From Candidatus Zhuqueibacterota bacterium (GTDB lineage Bacteria; Zhuqueibacterota; Zhuqueibacteria; Residuimicrobiales; JAFGEC01), in NCBI GenBank assembly GCA_016931775.1, contig JAFGEC010000040.1:1-32586 (forward strand): a stretch of DNA of 32,586 nt, written 5' to 3'. This document shows positions 23,793-31,542 of this stretch, piece by piece. The notes under the pieces are model-generated. The model saw only the letters and a list, made by a program, of their open reading frames with translations. It did not search any database and was not told the DNA's origin. How positions within the stretch are numbered: position 1 is the stretch's first letter; the number at the start of each line of letters is the position of its first letter. The translations under genes and the position numbers were made by a program.

Positions 23793-25405
23793 TCCAGCGC
23801 CTTAAGCCATTCTTTAATCACATCAACTGTTGGTACGCGACCGGTGATTTTAACCTGCTCATTGATCGCCACAACAGCCGGCCGTACCGCGACGCCGTAT
23901 CTCTGCATTTCATCCACCCCCGTCAGGAGAACGGTTTCCACCGTGCTACCCAGCTCCAAAGCGGCCTGTTGTACGTTTTGCCATGTTTGCGTGCCTTTTT
24001 CATCCCCCGCACCAAATACCAGCAGGCGTCCCTGATGTTCGCGTAGTTTGAGCGAAAATTTTTCATTGATACGTTCCTGAATGGCGCGAATCAGCTCATC
24101 CCGCGAAGGGATAGTGCTGACAAATTTTATCATGCCGTCAATGCAAATAGTCGGTACGTTTTTCACCATCAGCGACATCATAAACTCGACAGCTTCGCGT
24201 TTTTTAATGGCATGCTCTCGCCAGACGACCAGATCGCCGAAGTGGGGCGTAACGGCCTTGACTGCCTCAACCATGTACTGGCACGGTGCGCAGGATTCCG
24301 AATCCAACGTAATCACGTCGACAATTACCTTATCGGAAAATCCATAATCGGACATGTTCATGCCTGCTTTAACGTCCGTTTTTTTCCGCAACAGTTCCCG
24401 TGCCACCTGTTGCTGGTAAGGATCCCGAACCATCCGGCCCACCAGTTCCAGATGTTCCGGTGGCACGGCATACGGCAGGTCACAACCAGGCGCCAGCACA
24501 AAACCGGCATCACCTCCGGTGGTCAAACACTCCATCACATTGCGTCGCACGTCATCTGCACTGCCCATCAGCAGGATGACCGTCAATTGCAGATTTCCGC
24601 CAAAGGAAACACCGTTTTCCCGGCATATATTTTTTACATAGTCCAATGGAATATTTTCATCAACTGAAATATTATGCGGACCGGTTTCACACATGGCTTG
24701 CACATTCTTTTGCGCGTGTCCGCAAACAAAAAAAGATGTAAGTGTATTGTACTTTTTGACATGTTGGAAAAAATCTTTTGCCCACGGTGTAACAAATTCC
24801 CTAAAAGCGTCCGGTGATATCTGACTGGTCATGGGATCCACCAGAGAGATGACATCACAACCCGCATTCATATAAATATCCGCCATCTGTTTGCCGATCT
24901 CGTTACAATATTCTACCAATTTTTTAACGCTTACAGGATCGTCAAACATATCCATAAAAATCCGGGTGCCGCGCAGATGCAAAGCCAGCGTGAAAGGTCC
25001 CGTAACCAGTCCGTACAATGCCGTATTTTTGATGGATTGCTTTGCGATTTTTATTGCCTCAACAATACAGGGAATACGGCCGGCTCCGGGATCAAACGCC
25101 GGAAATTGCATTATATCACCCTCCAGTAAATGACCGGTCACCGCAGGCGGATTTTCCTGTGCCCAGACCAGCTCACAGCCCAGCACCTCGGCTTCAATGG
25201 AAAGGTCGAATGCCGCGGGAATGCCGTCCGGTTGATACCGTTTGATGGCGGCAAGGATACCTTGTGCCATCAACCGGCCGGATTTCAAGTAGGTTTCCGC
25301 ATCTGTGTCTACCAATGCCGCCCCATGGCATCCCACAAACGGTACCCAGGGCGCCCGTTCGGTCTTTTCCCCTCTTAATGCTTTGAACAACAATTCTTTG
25401 CCCAT
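23789..25405 (-). CDS. URO-D/methylcobamide methyltransferase-like protein fused to two thioredoxin folds
   Basis: A 538-residue protein. Residues about 1-340 form a uroporphyrinogen-decarboxylase-type barrel like MtaA/MtbA, which move methyl groups from methylated corrinoid proteins. The zinc site usually reads HxC...C; here it is F226-V-C228 and C308 (APGCDLP), so the His is replaced unless nearby His230 substitutes. Residues about 355-445 form a thioredoxin fold with an active CAPC site (372-375) and the cis-Pro loop NVPT. Residues about 458-538 form a second thioredoxin-like fold without cysteines (GAGDEKGTQTW). This joins a methyl-transfer barrel to a redox module. The start is ATG after AAGGG. 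The stop overlaps the CobW gene by 4 bp. Confidence 0.88.
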   Translation of the reverse strand: MGKELLFKALRGEKTERAPWVPFVGCHGAALVDTDAETYLKSGRLMAQGILAAIKRYQPDGIPAAFDLSIEAEVLGCELVWAQENPPAVTGHLLEGDIMQFPAFDPGAGRIPCIVEAIKIAKQSIKNTALYGLVTGPFTLALHLRGTRIFMDMFDDPVSVKKLVEYCNEIGKQMADIYMNAGCDVISLVDPMTSQISPDAFREFVTPWAKDFFQHVKKYNTLTSFFVCGHAQKNVQAMCETGPHNISVDENIPLDYVKNICRENGVSFGGNLQLTVILLMGSADDVRRNVMECLTTGGDAGFVLAPGCDLPYAVPPEHLELVGRMVRDPYQQQVARELLRKKTDVKAGMNMSDYGFSDKVIVDVITLDSESCAPCQYMVEAVKAVTPHFGDLVVWREHAIKKREAVEFMMSLMVKNVPTICIDGMIKFVSTIPSRDELIRAIQERINEKFSLKLREHQGRLLVFGAGDEKGTQTWQNVQQAALELGSTVETVLLTGVDEMQRYGVAVRPAVVAINEQVKITGRVPTVDVIKEWLKALE

Positions 25406-25527
25406 AAAAGAGCCCTTTATTTGAGTCTATAATTTTCCTAAATATCTCCGAATTCCAATCTTACTGATTTAACATTAGTAATCAGAAAAATACAACAATA
25501 CATATTAAAGGTCAAGTTTTTTGGTTA

Positions 25528-25630
25528 CAGGTTATCCCCCAAAATTTTATTTATATTGCTAATCATACCAATACAAGTAACCGAACCTTTGCACTTCAGT
25601 ATATTTCTTTTTAGCCTCGCGCGAGGAAAC
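25528..25630 (-). repeat. Dispersed intergenic repeat, copy D
   Basis: Read on the minus strand: CCTCGCGCGAGGCTAAAAAG, ATATACTGAAG, then AATATAAATAAAATTTTGGG and GGATAACC. It has the same block order as copies A-C but the opposite direction. It fills part of the 437-bp gap between the two URO-D-like genes; no gene is visible there. Confidence 0.7.
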
Positions 25631-25692
25631 AGTCTAAATCACAAAAGAATAAAAAAAGGACAAAATATCTTTTAAGCTAAATTAGGTCGATG

Positions 25693-25706
25693 GCAATGCG
25701 CATTGC
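25693..25706. promoter_or_regulatory. 14-bp perfect palindrome
   Basis: GCAATGCGCATTGC is its own reverse complement. It lies 288 bp upstream of the URO-D/thioredoxin gene and 137 bp after the preceding methyltransferase-like gene. A protein-binding site is possible; without a T run it is not a terminator. Confidence 0.3.
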
Positions 25707-25842
25707 GGTTTGATTTATCAAATTGACGATTGTAATAATAGTATTATCAGAAGCTTTTTCAGAAAGATAGTTCCGTTTATTCTAATTATTATAAAAAGTT
25801 ATCTTGTGTCTCTTTTCAAATTTTGAAATAAAAAGGAAAAAT

Positions 25843-26985
25843 TTATCCAACTTGCCCTTCATCCAGCGCATGTATTCTGTCATATACACGGGCCTGCTCT
25901 TCCGGCGACTGACAATATGTCACGACGATCAATTTCATGCCGGGTTGATACAATGCTCTGGCCTTTTCAACCACAGTCTCCTCATCCCCTACGATGCGTG
26001 CATTAACGATTATATTGGTGCCGGCAAAAATTTCCACAAACGGTTCAACAGGATTGGGGTCGGGATCGGTTTGTTTGGAAAACGCCGCATCGACCATAAA
26101 AAGATACTTAATGGTTCTTACGCGTCGGACTTTACCGGACCAGTTACCACAGGAATGAAAGGCCGCACCGTTAAATGCTGCACCGGCGCGTTCGATACAG
26201 GGTTGTTCAAAGGTCTCGTATTGACAGCCGGACAACATGACAACGACATCGCTGCTCATACCCAGTCCTGTAAAATTTCTCGCACTGGAAAATCCATGGC
26301 CGGGCCAAACGACCGCATCACCGATAAGCTGTTGCTGCAACTGCGAGAATTTAATGGTGAGATCTGTAATTTTATCCACCAACTCCTGCACGGCAGCGGG
26401 ATTATCAAACATTTCCATATAAAAATTATTGGTCTCGACGATAAACGATGCAGCGTTAATGGCGGATTGAGTATCGGTCAGAGAAACCGGAATTTTACCT
26501 CCGGTTTTTTCCAGAAAACTTTCTATCATATTCAGGGTATGCCGGCCGATTTCCGTCTCACGAATAGGAACCACATCCTTTTTTAGCGCCTGTTCTACGG
26601 ATAAAAACGGTGCTTTTACGGCCGGAGCATTTCCTTTTTCCCACCTGTATTTACAGCCAAACGCAGAAGCGACTGTCCCGATCCCGTACCAAGGTTCCAG
26701 AAAATTGGGAATATCCATTTTGAACTGCATACTCGCTTCCAATGCACCCAGTTGAAGCGCCAGTGATTTTCCCATATCCCGACAACCGTTCATAAACACA
26801 TCGGGAATCCTGAAACGACGGCACACCGCGATACCGGTTTTTTTTTGCATGAAGGCTTTGGTTCGCTCCAGCAGTTGTGCCTCATAATCAACGTACTTTA
26901 CCACATCAAAGTTTGGGGGATCGACAGGTTTGACGCTCGTCCCCTGGGGATCGTGAGTAACCGTATCATACATATGGTCGACCAT
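25843..26985 (-). CDS. URO-D-family corrinoid methyltransferase-like protein
   Basis: A protein of 380 residues related to the uroporphyrinogen decarboxylase/MtaA group. It has the zinc-binding HxC pair (F-H277-S-C279-G-N), unlike its neighbour at 23789-25405, and the family-like stretch MFDNPAAVQELVDKITDL. True UroD would be about 340-350 residues with a different N-terminus, so a methyltransferase role is more likely. The start at 26985 (MVDHMYDTVTH) follows GAGGAAAGC; the frame is open 26 codons further, without a site. Its product may transfer methyl groups between a corrinoid protein and a thiol; the partner is not in the window unless the thioredoxin fusion serves. Confidence 0.85.
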   Translation of the reverse strand: MVDHMYDTVTHDPQGTSVKPVDPPNFDVVKYVDYEAQLLERTKAFMQKKTGIAVCRRFRIPDVFMNGCRDMGKSLALQLGALEASMQFKMDIPNFLEPWYGIGTVASAFGCKYRWEKGNAPAVKAPFLSVEQALKKDVVPIRETEIGRHTLNMIESFLEKTGGKIPVSLTDTQSAINAASFIVETNNFYMEMFDNPAAVQELVDKITDLTIKFSQLQQQLIGDAVVWPGHGFSSARNFTGLGMSSDVVVMLSGCQYETFEQPCIERAGAAFNGAAFHSCGNWSGKVRRVRTIKYLFMVDAAFSKQTDPDPNPVEPFVEIFAGTNIIVNARIVGDEETVVEKARALYQPGMKLIVVTYCQSPEEQARVYDRIHALDEGQVG

Positions 26986-27110
26986 GCTTTCCTCGCTTCC
27001 TGTTATATTTTCGTGGATAAAAAGGGTACTCTGATATTTAGCAATCATGAAGCACAAATGCAAAGGGAGATTTGGTTTTTATTTTTTAGTGCGGAATTTT
27101 GTGGGAAATT

Positions 27111-27533
27111 TCAGTCGTTTTTCATCCATTTTTTAATATAATTCATAAACAAAAAAAAATCATGCAGAGATTGAAAATGATTAAAAACAATGTCCCAATC
27201 TATTTCAAGGTATTCATGAATGAGAACATTCCGAAAACCTGTGATAGGAGCGAATTTTTGTGCAAAATCCAGCGGTAGGATTCCAATTTCTCCAAGCCGA
27301 ATGATGGATTCATAATAATCGCGCGGTTTGACGGCATCTTGCAAGGAAATGATCCTGTTGCAGATATCGATACAGCACTGAATGATGACTTCCAGGTTCC
27401 TCTCAATGATATCGACCAAATATGGATCGGCTAAAATATCATTCTGCGTTTTTTTCTTTAACGGCTCCAATCGTGCCAAGCGTTCGCTCAGTTCGTCCAA
27501 ACGCCGCTCGATACCGTTGAATTCGTTTTTCAT
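27111..27533 (-). CDS. hepT: HepT-like ribonuclease toxin (DUF86)
   Basis: A 140-residue helical HEPN protein. The catalytic RX4HXY motif is intact (R101-NVLI-H106-E-Y108). HepT cleaves RNA when free; its partner MntA adds AMP to the Tyr of this motif and silences it. The N-terminal 25 residues form a charged helix (RRLDELSERLARLEPLKKK), a bit longer than usual. The ATG lies inside the 3' end of the mntA gene (95-bp overlap) without a clear ribosome site, so translation is probably coupled. Confidence 0.88.
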   Translation of the reverse strand: MKNEFNGIERRLDELSERLARLEPLKKKTQNDILADPYLVDIIERNLEVIIQCCIDICNRIISLQDAVKPRDYYESIIRLGEIGILPLDFAQKFAPITGFRNVLIHEYLEIDWDIVFNHFQSLHDFFLFMNYIKKWMKND

Positions 27534-27930
27534 AATTCAAATTTCCAATTACATCTTGTTTTTGAGAACGAAGAATCGGAAGGTAATCGCCATAAAGTGA
27601 GAGCACCTTGGATTCAAATTCGACCAATGTCGCCAGATCTTTTTTGTAAATATTTTTACCCGTCGCAATAACCGCATATTGCAATTCGATAGTCGCATCA
27701 TTCAGTGAAATAACATCGAGGTTGTAAAAATCCAACAATTGGCCGATTTGGTGTCGTACGACCTGTATTTTTTCGAATTTAATCGTCCGATGAAGTAACA
27801 ATGCGAAATCGATATCACTCTGTGGACCGGTTCGGCCGTTTATCTGTGAGCCGAAAACATATGCCAGTAAAATTTCAGCATGGCGATAAAATAACGGCTT
27901 TAATAGATTTTGTAGCTGAGTAATCTTCAT
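27439..27930 (-). CDS. mntA: MntA-like nucleotidyltransferase antitoxin
   Basis: A 163-residue minimal nucleotidyltransferase with the motif G27-S28...D39-I-D41 (FGSQINGRTGPQSDIDFALLL), which binds ATP and magnesium and modifies HepT. Standard MntA proteins end around 130-140 residues. Here the C-terminus runs about 30 residues into the hepT reading region in another frame, with a low-complexity basic tail (RIQRYRAAFGRTERT), as expected if an earlier stop was lost or a frameshift occurred. The pair is a type VII toxin-antitoxin system. Confidence 0.86.
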   Translation of the reverse strand: MKITQLQNLLKPLFYRHAEILLAYVFGSQINGRTGPQSDIDFALLLHRTIKFEKIQVVRHQIGQLLDFYNLDVISLNDATIELQYAVIATGKNIYKKDLATLVEFESKVLSLYGDYLPILRSQKQDVIGNLNYEKRIQRYRAAFGRTERTLGTIGAVKEKNAE

Positions 27931-28087
27931 ACATAAACATGTTTAAATCAAATTTTGAACGAGTATACAAAACTTTGTGGAATTTATCAAGATAAAACGG
28001 TGAAAATAATCTGTATGGTGGTGAAGCCTACTTTTTGAGTCATTTATTTACGCCGGTCAATGAAAGATTCAATAAAATCAACGGTTT

Positions 28088-29599
28088 TTATCCCACCTTT
28101 GCCGCAAACTTTACCCCATCCTCTTTGCACAACATCTTGACGAGCCTTCGGCCGGACATGACACCGGTGGGCAGTCCACCGCCCGGCTCGACCCACTGGC
28201 CGCACATGTAAAAATTCTGCAGCCCGGGAAGCGTCTGCTTCATACGTCGTACCATCGTTGAGGCGTTCTGCGGTGTCAACAACCAGCCTTCAAAACTGCC
28301 CTGCCAGTTGCCGGTATAGCGCTCGAACGTTAACGGCGTGGCCACATCCGTCATTTCCACCTGTCCGGAAATGCCGGGAAATCGCTGTTCCAGAAGATCG
28401 ACCACTGTTTTTGCTGCCCGGGTTTTTTCCGCTTTGTAGGCTTTTTCATCCTTCGCCAGCTTTTTCCAGTAGGTATAACTGCCGTGCAGCATGACCACCA
28501 GGCTGGTTTTGCCGGCAGGTGCCAGTGTGGGATCCTGATTGTAAATATGTACAGGTATCCGGGAATATTCCACCCCCGCAATTTTCACCGGCTTTTGCAA
28601 GGGGAAACTGAAACCTGAGACCGTTTGCGGTTCATCGTCAAACGAACGGGATACGCCCACGCCCACATACACCAGCGGCGGAAAAATCGGCCAGTTTTTA
28701 TATGGTTCGCGGACCTGTTCGTCCGTATATTTACCCTCCAGCATATCAAATATGGTGGCGTGCCCGTCCGCTGCGGATAAAACACGGTTTGACCGGATCT
28801 CACGGCCGTCCGAAAACCGCACACCCACTGCCTGCTCGTTTTCTACCAGAATCTTCTCCACACGTCGACCGTAAAAAATCACACCACCCAGATCGGTATA
28901 TCGTTTTGCCAGAGCTTCCGACATGGGCATGGAACCGCCGATGGGATAACCGGCATCCTTTTTGTGCAGCCAGGCAAAGGTGAAAAGCAAAAAAATGATG
29001 GAAAATTTGAGCCCCCACATTTCCTTAAAAGCCTCATTCAACGCCGGGTCTTGAAAACGCGCTGCAAAATCCGCCATACTGGTTTTCATCCATTTCTTCA
29101 TTTGTTGACCATGTACGGTAAAAAACAATCCTGCTTTGACGGATTTTATCAACCGTTTAAGCGGCGGATCAAATTCGGATGGCATATCAAACTTGAGACA
29201 CAATCGAATTCCGTTGATAAATTCGCGTATCGGTTTTTCATCCTGTGGAGAAAATTCCAGCAGGAAATTTTCCAGCCTGTTCACATCCGTATAAAAAATT
29301 AGCGTTCGGCCGTCGTCTGTTTCAAACCTCATGTATTCATCCAGATCGATAATATCCAGTCCCTGTGCAATGCCCACCTCCCGCCAGTACCCATGCATTC
29401 CGCTCTCCGGCGACGAGCCCACCAGCCAGTGAATACAGCCGTCGATGGTGTATCCCTTGCGTTTCCAGGCCGTGCACAGTCCGCCGGGCTTGTCATGCAT
29501 TTCAAATATCTGCGATTTGTAACCGTTCATCTGAGCGTATATACCTGTCGAAAGTCCGGCAAATCCGGCACCGATGATGGTGATTGACTTATCCTGCAT
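28088..29599 (-). CDS. FAD-dependent oxidoreductase, CrtI/phytoene-desaturase-like
   Basis: A 503-residue flavoprotein. The N-terminal dinucleotide site is IIGAGFAGLSTGIYAQMNGY (G10-A-G12-FA-G15), with the second-strand acid in FEMHDKPGGLC, the CrtI/amine-oxidase pattern. The C-terminus has the FAD-contact block FYMCGQWVEPGGGLPTGVMSGRRL. It resembles the phytoene desaturase and retinol-saturase group, acting on isoprenoid or other lipid substrates. No carotenoid genes are near, so the substrate is open. GGGA precedes the ATG. It appears to be a single gene; a short GC hairpin (CCCCGG/CCGGGG, 29651-29671) lies upstream. Confidence 0.88.
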   Translation of the reverse strand: MQDKSITIIGAGFAGLSTGIYAQMNGYKSQIFEMHDKPGGLCTAWKRKGYTIDGCIHWLVGSSPESGMHGYWREVGIAQGLDIIDLDEYMRFETDDGRTLIFYTDVNRLENFLLEFSPQDEKPIREFINGIRLCLKFDMPSEFDPPLKRLIKSVKAGLFFTVHGQQMKKWMKTSMADFAARFQDPALNEAFKEMWGLKFSIIFLLFTFAWLHKKDAGYPIGGSMPMSEALAKRYTDLGGVIFYGRRVEKILVENEQAVGVRFSDGREIRSNRVLSAADGHATIFDMLEGKYTDEQVREPYKNWPIFPPLVYVGVGVSRSFDDEPQTVSGFSFPLQKPVKIAGVEYSRIPVHIYNQDPTLAPAGKTSLVVMLHGSYTYWKKLAKDEKAYKAEKTRAAKTVVDLLEQRFPGISGQVEMTDVATPLTFERYTGNWQGSFEGWLLTPQNASTMVRRMKQTLPGLQNFYMCGQWVEPGGGLPTGVMSGRRLVKMLCKEDGVKFAAKVG

Positions 29600-29841
29600 G
29601 ATGTTCCCTTTTTTTTTGAAAAAATCGATTTTTACTTGCCCGCTTGTACTCCCCGGTGGCGTTTGCCGGGGTAAATTGTTATTGATTTCAGCGCATTGTC
29701 ACTATTATCCAGAGACGTAAGATTCTTCAGTTTGTTTCATGAATTTGATTCTCTGCCGGGATGAATTTCAGTTTACAAGGATTGTTGTTTAGATAATATG
29801 GATGTCTTAGGATATTGCCGGTTGGTTTGAAAAAATGTCAA

Positions 29842-31244
29842 TCACCGCAACAACATGCACTTTTTTACCTGCTGAATTCCTCCGGCATCCATTTGATAAA
29901 AATACACCCCGGATGGAACCAAGCGACCATAGTTATCCCGGCCATCCCATGTGACCGATTCTACGCCGGCGGATATATTTTCATCTATCAGTGTTCTCAC
30001 TTTTTGTCCCGAAAGGTTAAAAACATCAACCCGGACTCGGGTTGACCGGGGTAAATAAAAAGTGAATTTTGTCGCGGCATTGAAGGGATTGGGATAATTT
30101 TGATCGAGCGAAAAGGCAGATGGTACCTTCCCGGTAATCCCTGCTGAAATAAAAGTCGGGTCGTTTAATTCAATAATATAGATACCATTATCATTGTCAG
30201 TAAGATAAATATAGCTTTCATCCATTGTCATGTTTTCGACGTAAAATCCGGTATCAAAATATCCGATTTTCACAGGATTCGCCGGATCGGATATATCAAA
30301 AACAAAAAAACCATTTGCCCCATCACACACGAACAACAGGTTGCCCCGGACTTGGACACTATACGTAGTCCAGACACCCGCAACATGTAAAAACTCAAAG
30401 GGTTCAGCGGGATTTGTTATATCATAGATATATACCCCACGGTTACCATCGGCGATATAGACCTTGTCGCCTTGCATGGCAATCTCCGCCGCCTTTCCCG
30501 GTGTGGTAACAGAAGCCAGCACCACGGGATTTGTCTTATCGGAGATATCGATCAGATAAAAACCTTCATTCCTCTCAACGACACCCGCAAGGTGGCCTTA
30601 TGCTGCAACGGCGATGACATTGCCCAGTGTATCGATAAAGGCAGTTTCAACCGGATTCACCGGATCGGAAACATCCAGAATCCGCAATCCTTGCTCTCCA
30701 TCGGCAATAAAGGCTAGATTGTCGCGCACGCTCAATCCGTAGGCATACCCGGGCGTTTTATATTGTCCCGTTTCGACAGGTGATAGCGGATCGGAAATGT
30801 CATAAATATGGGAATAATCCATACCACTGCTCTTCACCAAACAGTTCCCGTCGATGGCAATTTTATGCACAAAATCGTCAATTTTGATGCCCATATCCAC
30901 AGGAGAAGCGGGATCGGACACATCCACCAGGTGTATACCGGAAATTTCGGTTGCCACGAAGACATACTGGCCGCTCAAAGCCATCGACATGATTCTTGCG
31001 GAAAGGATGACCTGTCCGACCGGCTGTGGAGCATCAGGATCGGATACGTCAAATACCTGAAAGCAACCACCCGTGCCGATGTACGCAAAATTTTCACGAA
31101 ACGTTATGGCGTAACACGGCCCTTTGGCCCAGCGGCCGACGAGTGTGCAATTTTCATTATCCTGAGGCAGGAGCGATGGAATCTGAAAAACACACAATAC
31201 CCCTAAATCATATATAAACAGAATCGAATTCGCAGCGTTTTCAT
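29842..31244 (-). pseudogene. Broken LVIVD-repeat surface protein with T9SS tail
   Basis: One gene split by two lesions. A good ribosome site (AAGGAG) and ATG at 31242-31244 begin MKTLRIRF, then the frame shifts by one within the signal peptide, and the rest reads in the frame of SILFIYDLGVLCVFQIP. A TAA at 30598-30600 then interrupts the protein in frame; the sequence on both sides continues the same repeats (GNVIAVAA, stop, GHLAGVVERNEGFYLIDIS). The body consists of LVIVD units (LRILDVSDPVNPVE, FFVFDISDPANPVK) forming a beta-propeller. The C-terminus (about 90 residues) is a type A T9SS tail (DQNYPNPFN, FNLSGQKVRTL). Either it is decayed or the assembly has errors. Confidence 0.75.
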
Positions 31245-31364
31245 AATAATAATCTCCTTATTTAATTTTATGACACACCCGATTCCATCAATTTGATTCC
31301 GGATTGCTTTTAATTTAACTATTTTAATAGTATTAACTATGAATAAAATCACAAAAAATCCATT

Positions 31365-31481
31365 TTACCGAACACAACGAAATCCAACGCATTGATCGCT
31401 GCCGTTCGGGCTGTAACCGTTACGCTTGGCGCAACGCAAAGCCGTTTCCTCATCGTTCCACGAACCACCGCGATGTAAAAA
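31365..31481 (-). pseudogene. C-terminal remnant of a formylglycine-generating-enzyme-like (SUMF1) protein
   Basis: On the minus strand, about 37 codons read HRGGSWNDEETALRCAKRNG, then a short stretch, then CVGFRCVR and a stop. RGGSW...R...GFR is the closing signature of FGE-sulfatase (PF03781) domains. A stop codon lies just before it and no start or ribosome site exists. FGE-sulfatase proteins are usually 250 or more residues, so almost all is gone. Many relatives are not sulfatase maturases, so a tie to the sulfatases here is only suggestive. The rest of the gap 31245-31542 shows nothing clear. Confidence 0.65.
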
Positions 31482-31542
31482 TTAATTATTATTAGGCATA
31501 AGGTGAAAATAATCGAGTTATTCATGATACAATTTTACAATA

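Noticed and set aside
25804-26586. 260-codon plus-strand ORF
   Set aside because: Antisense to the URO-D-like gene, whose zinc motif and family blocks are clear. No recognisable domain.
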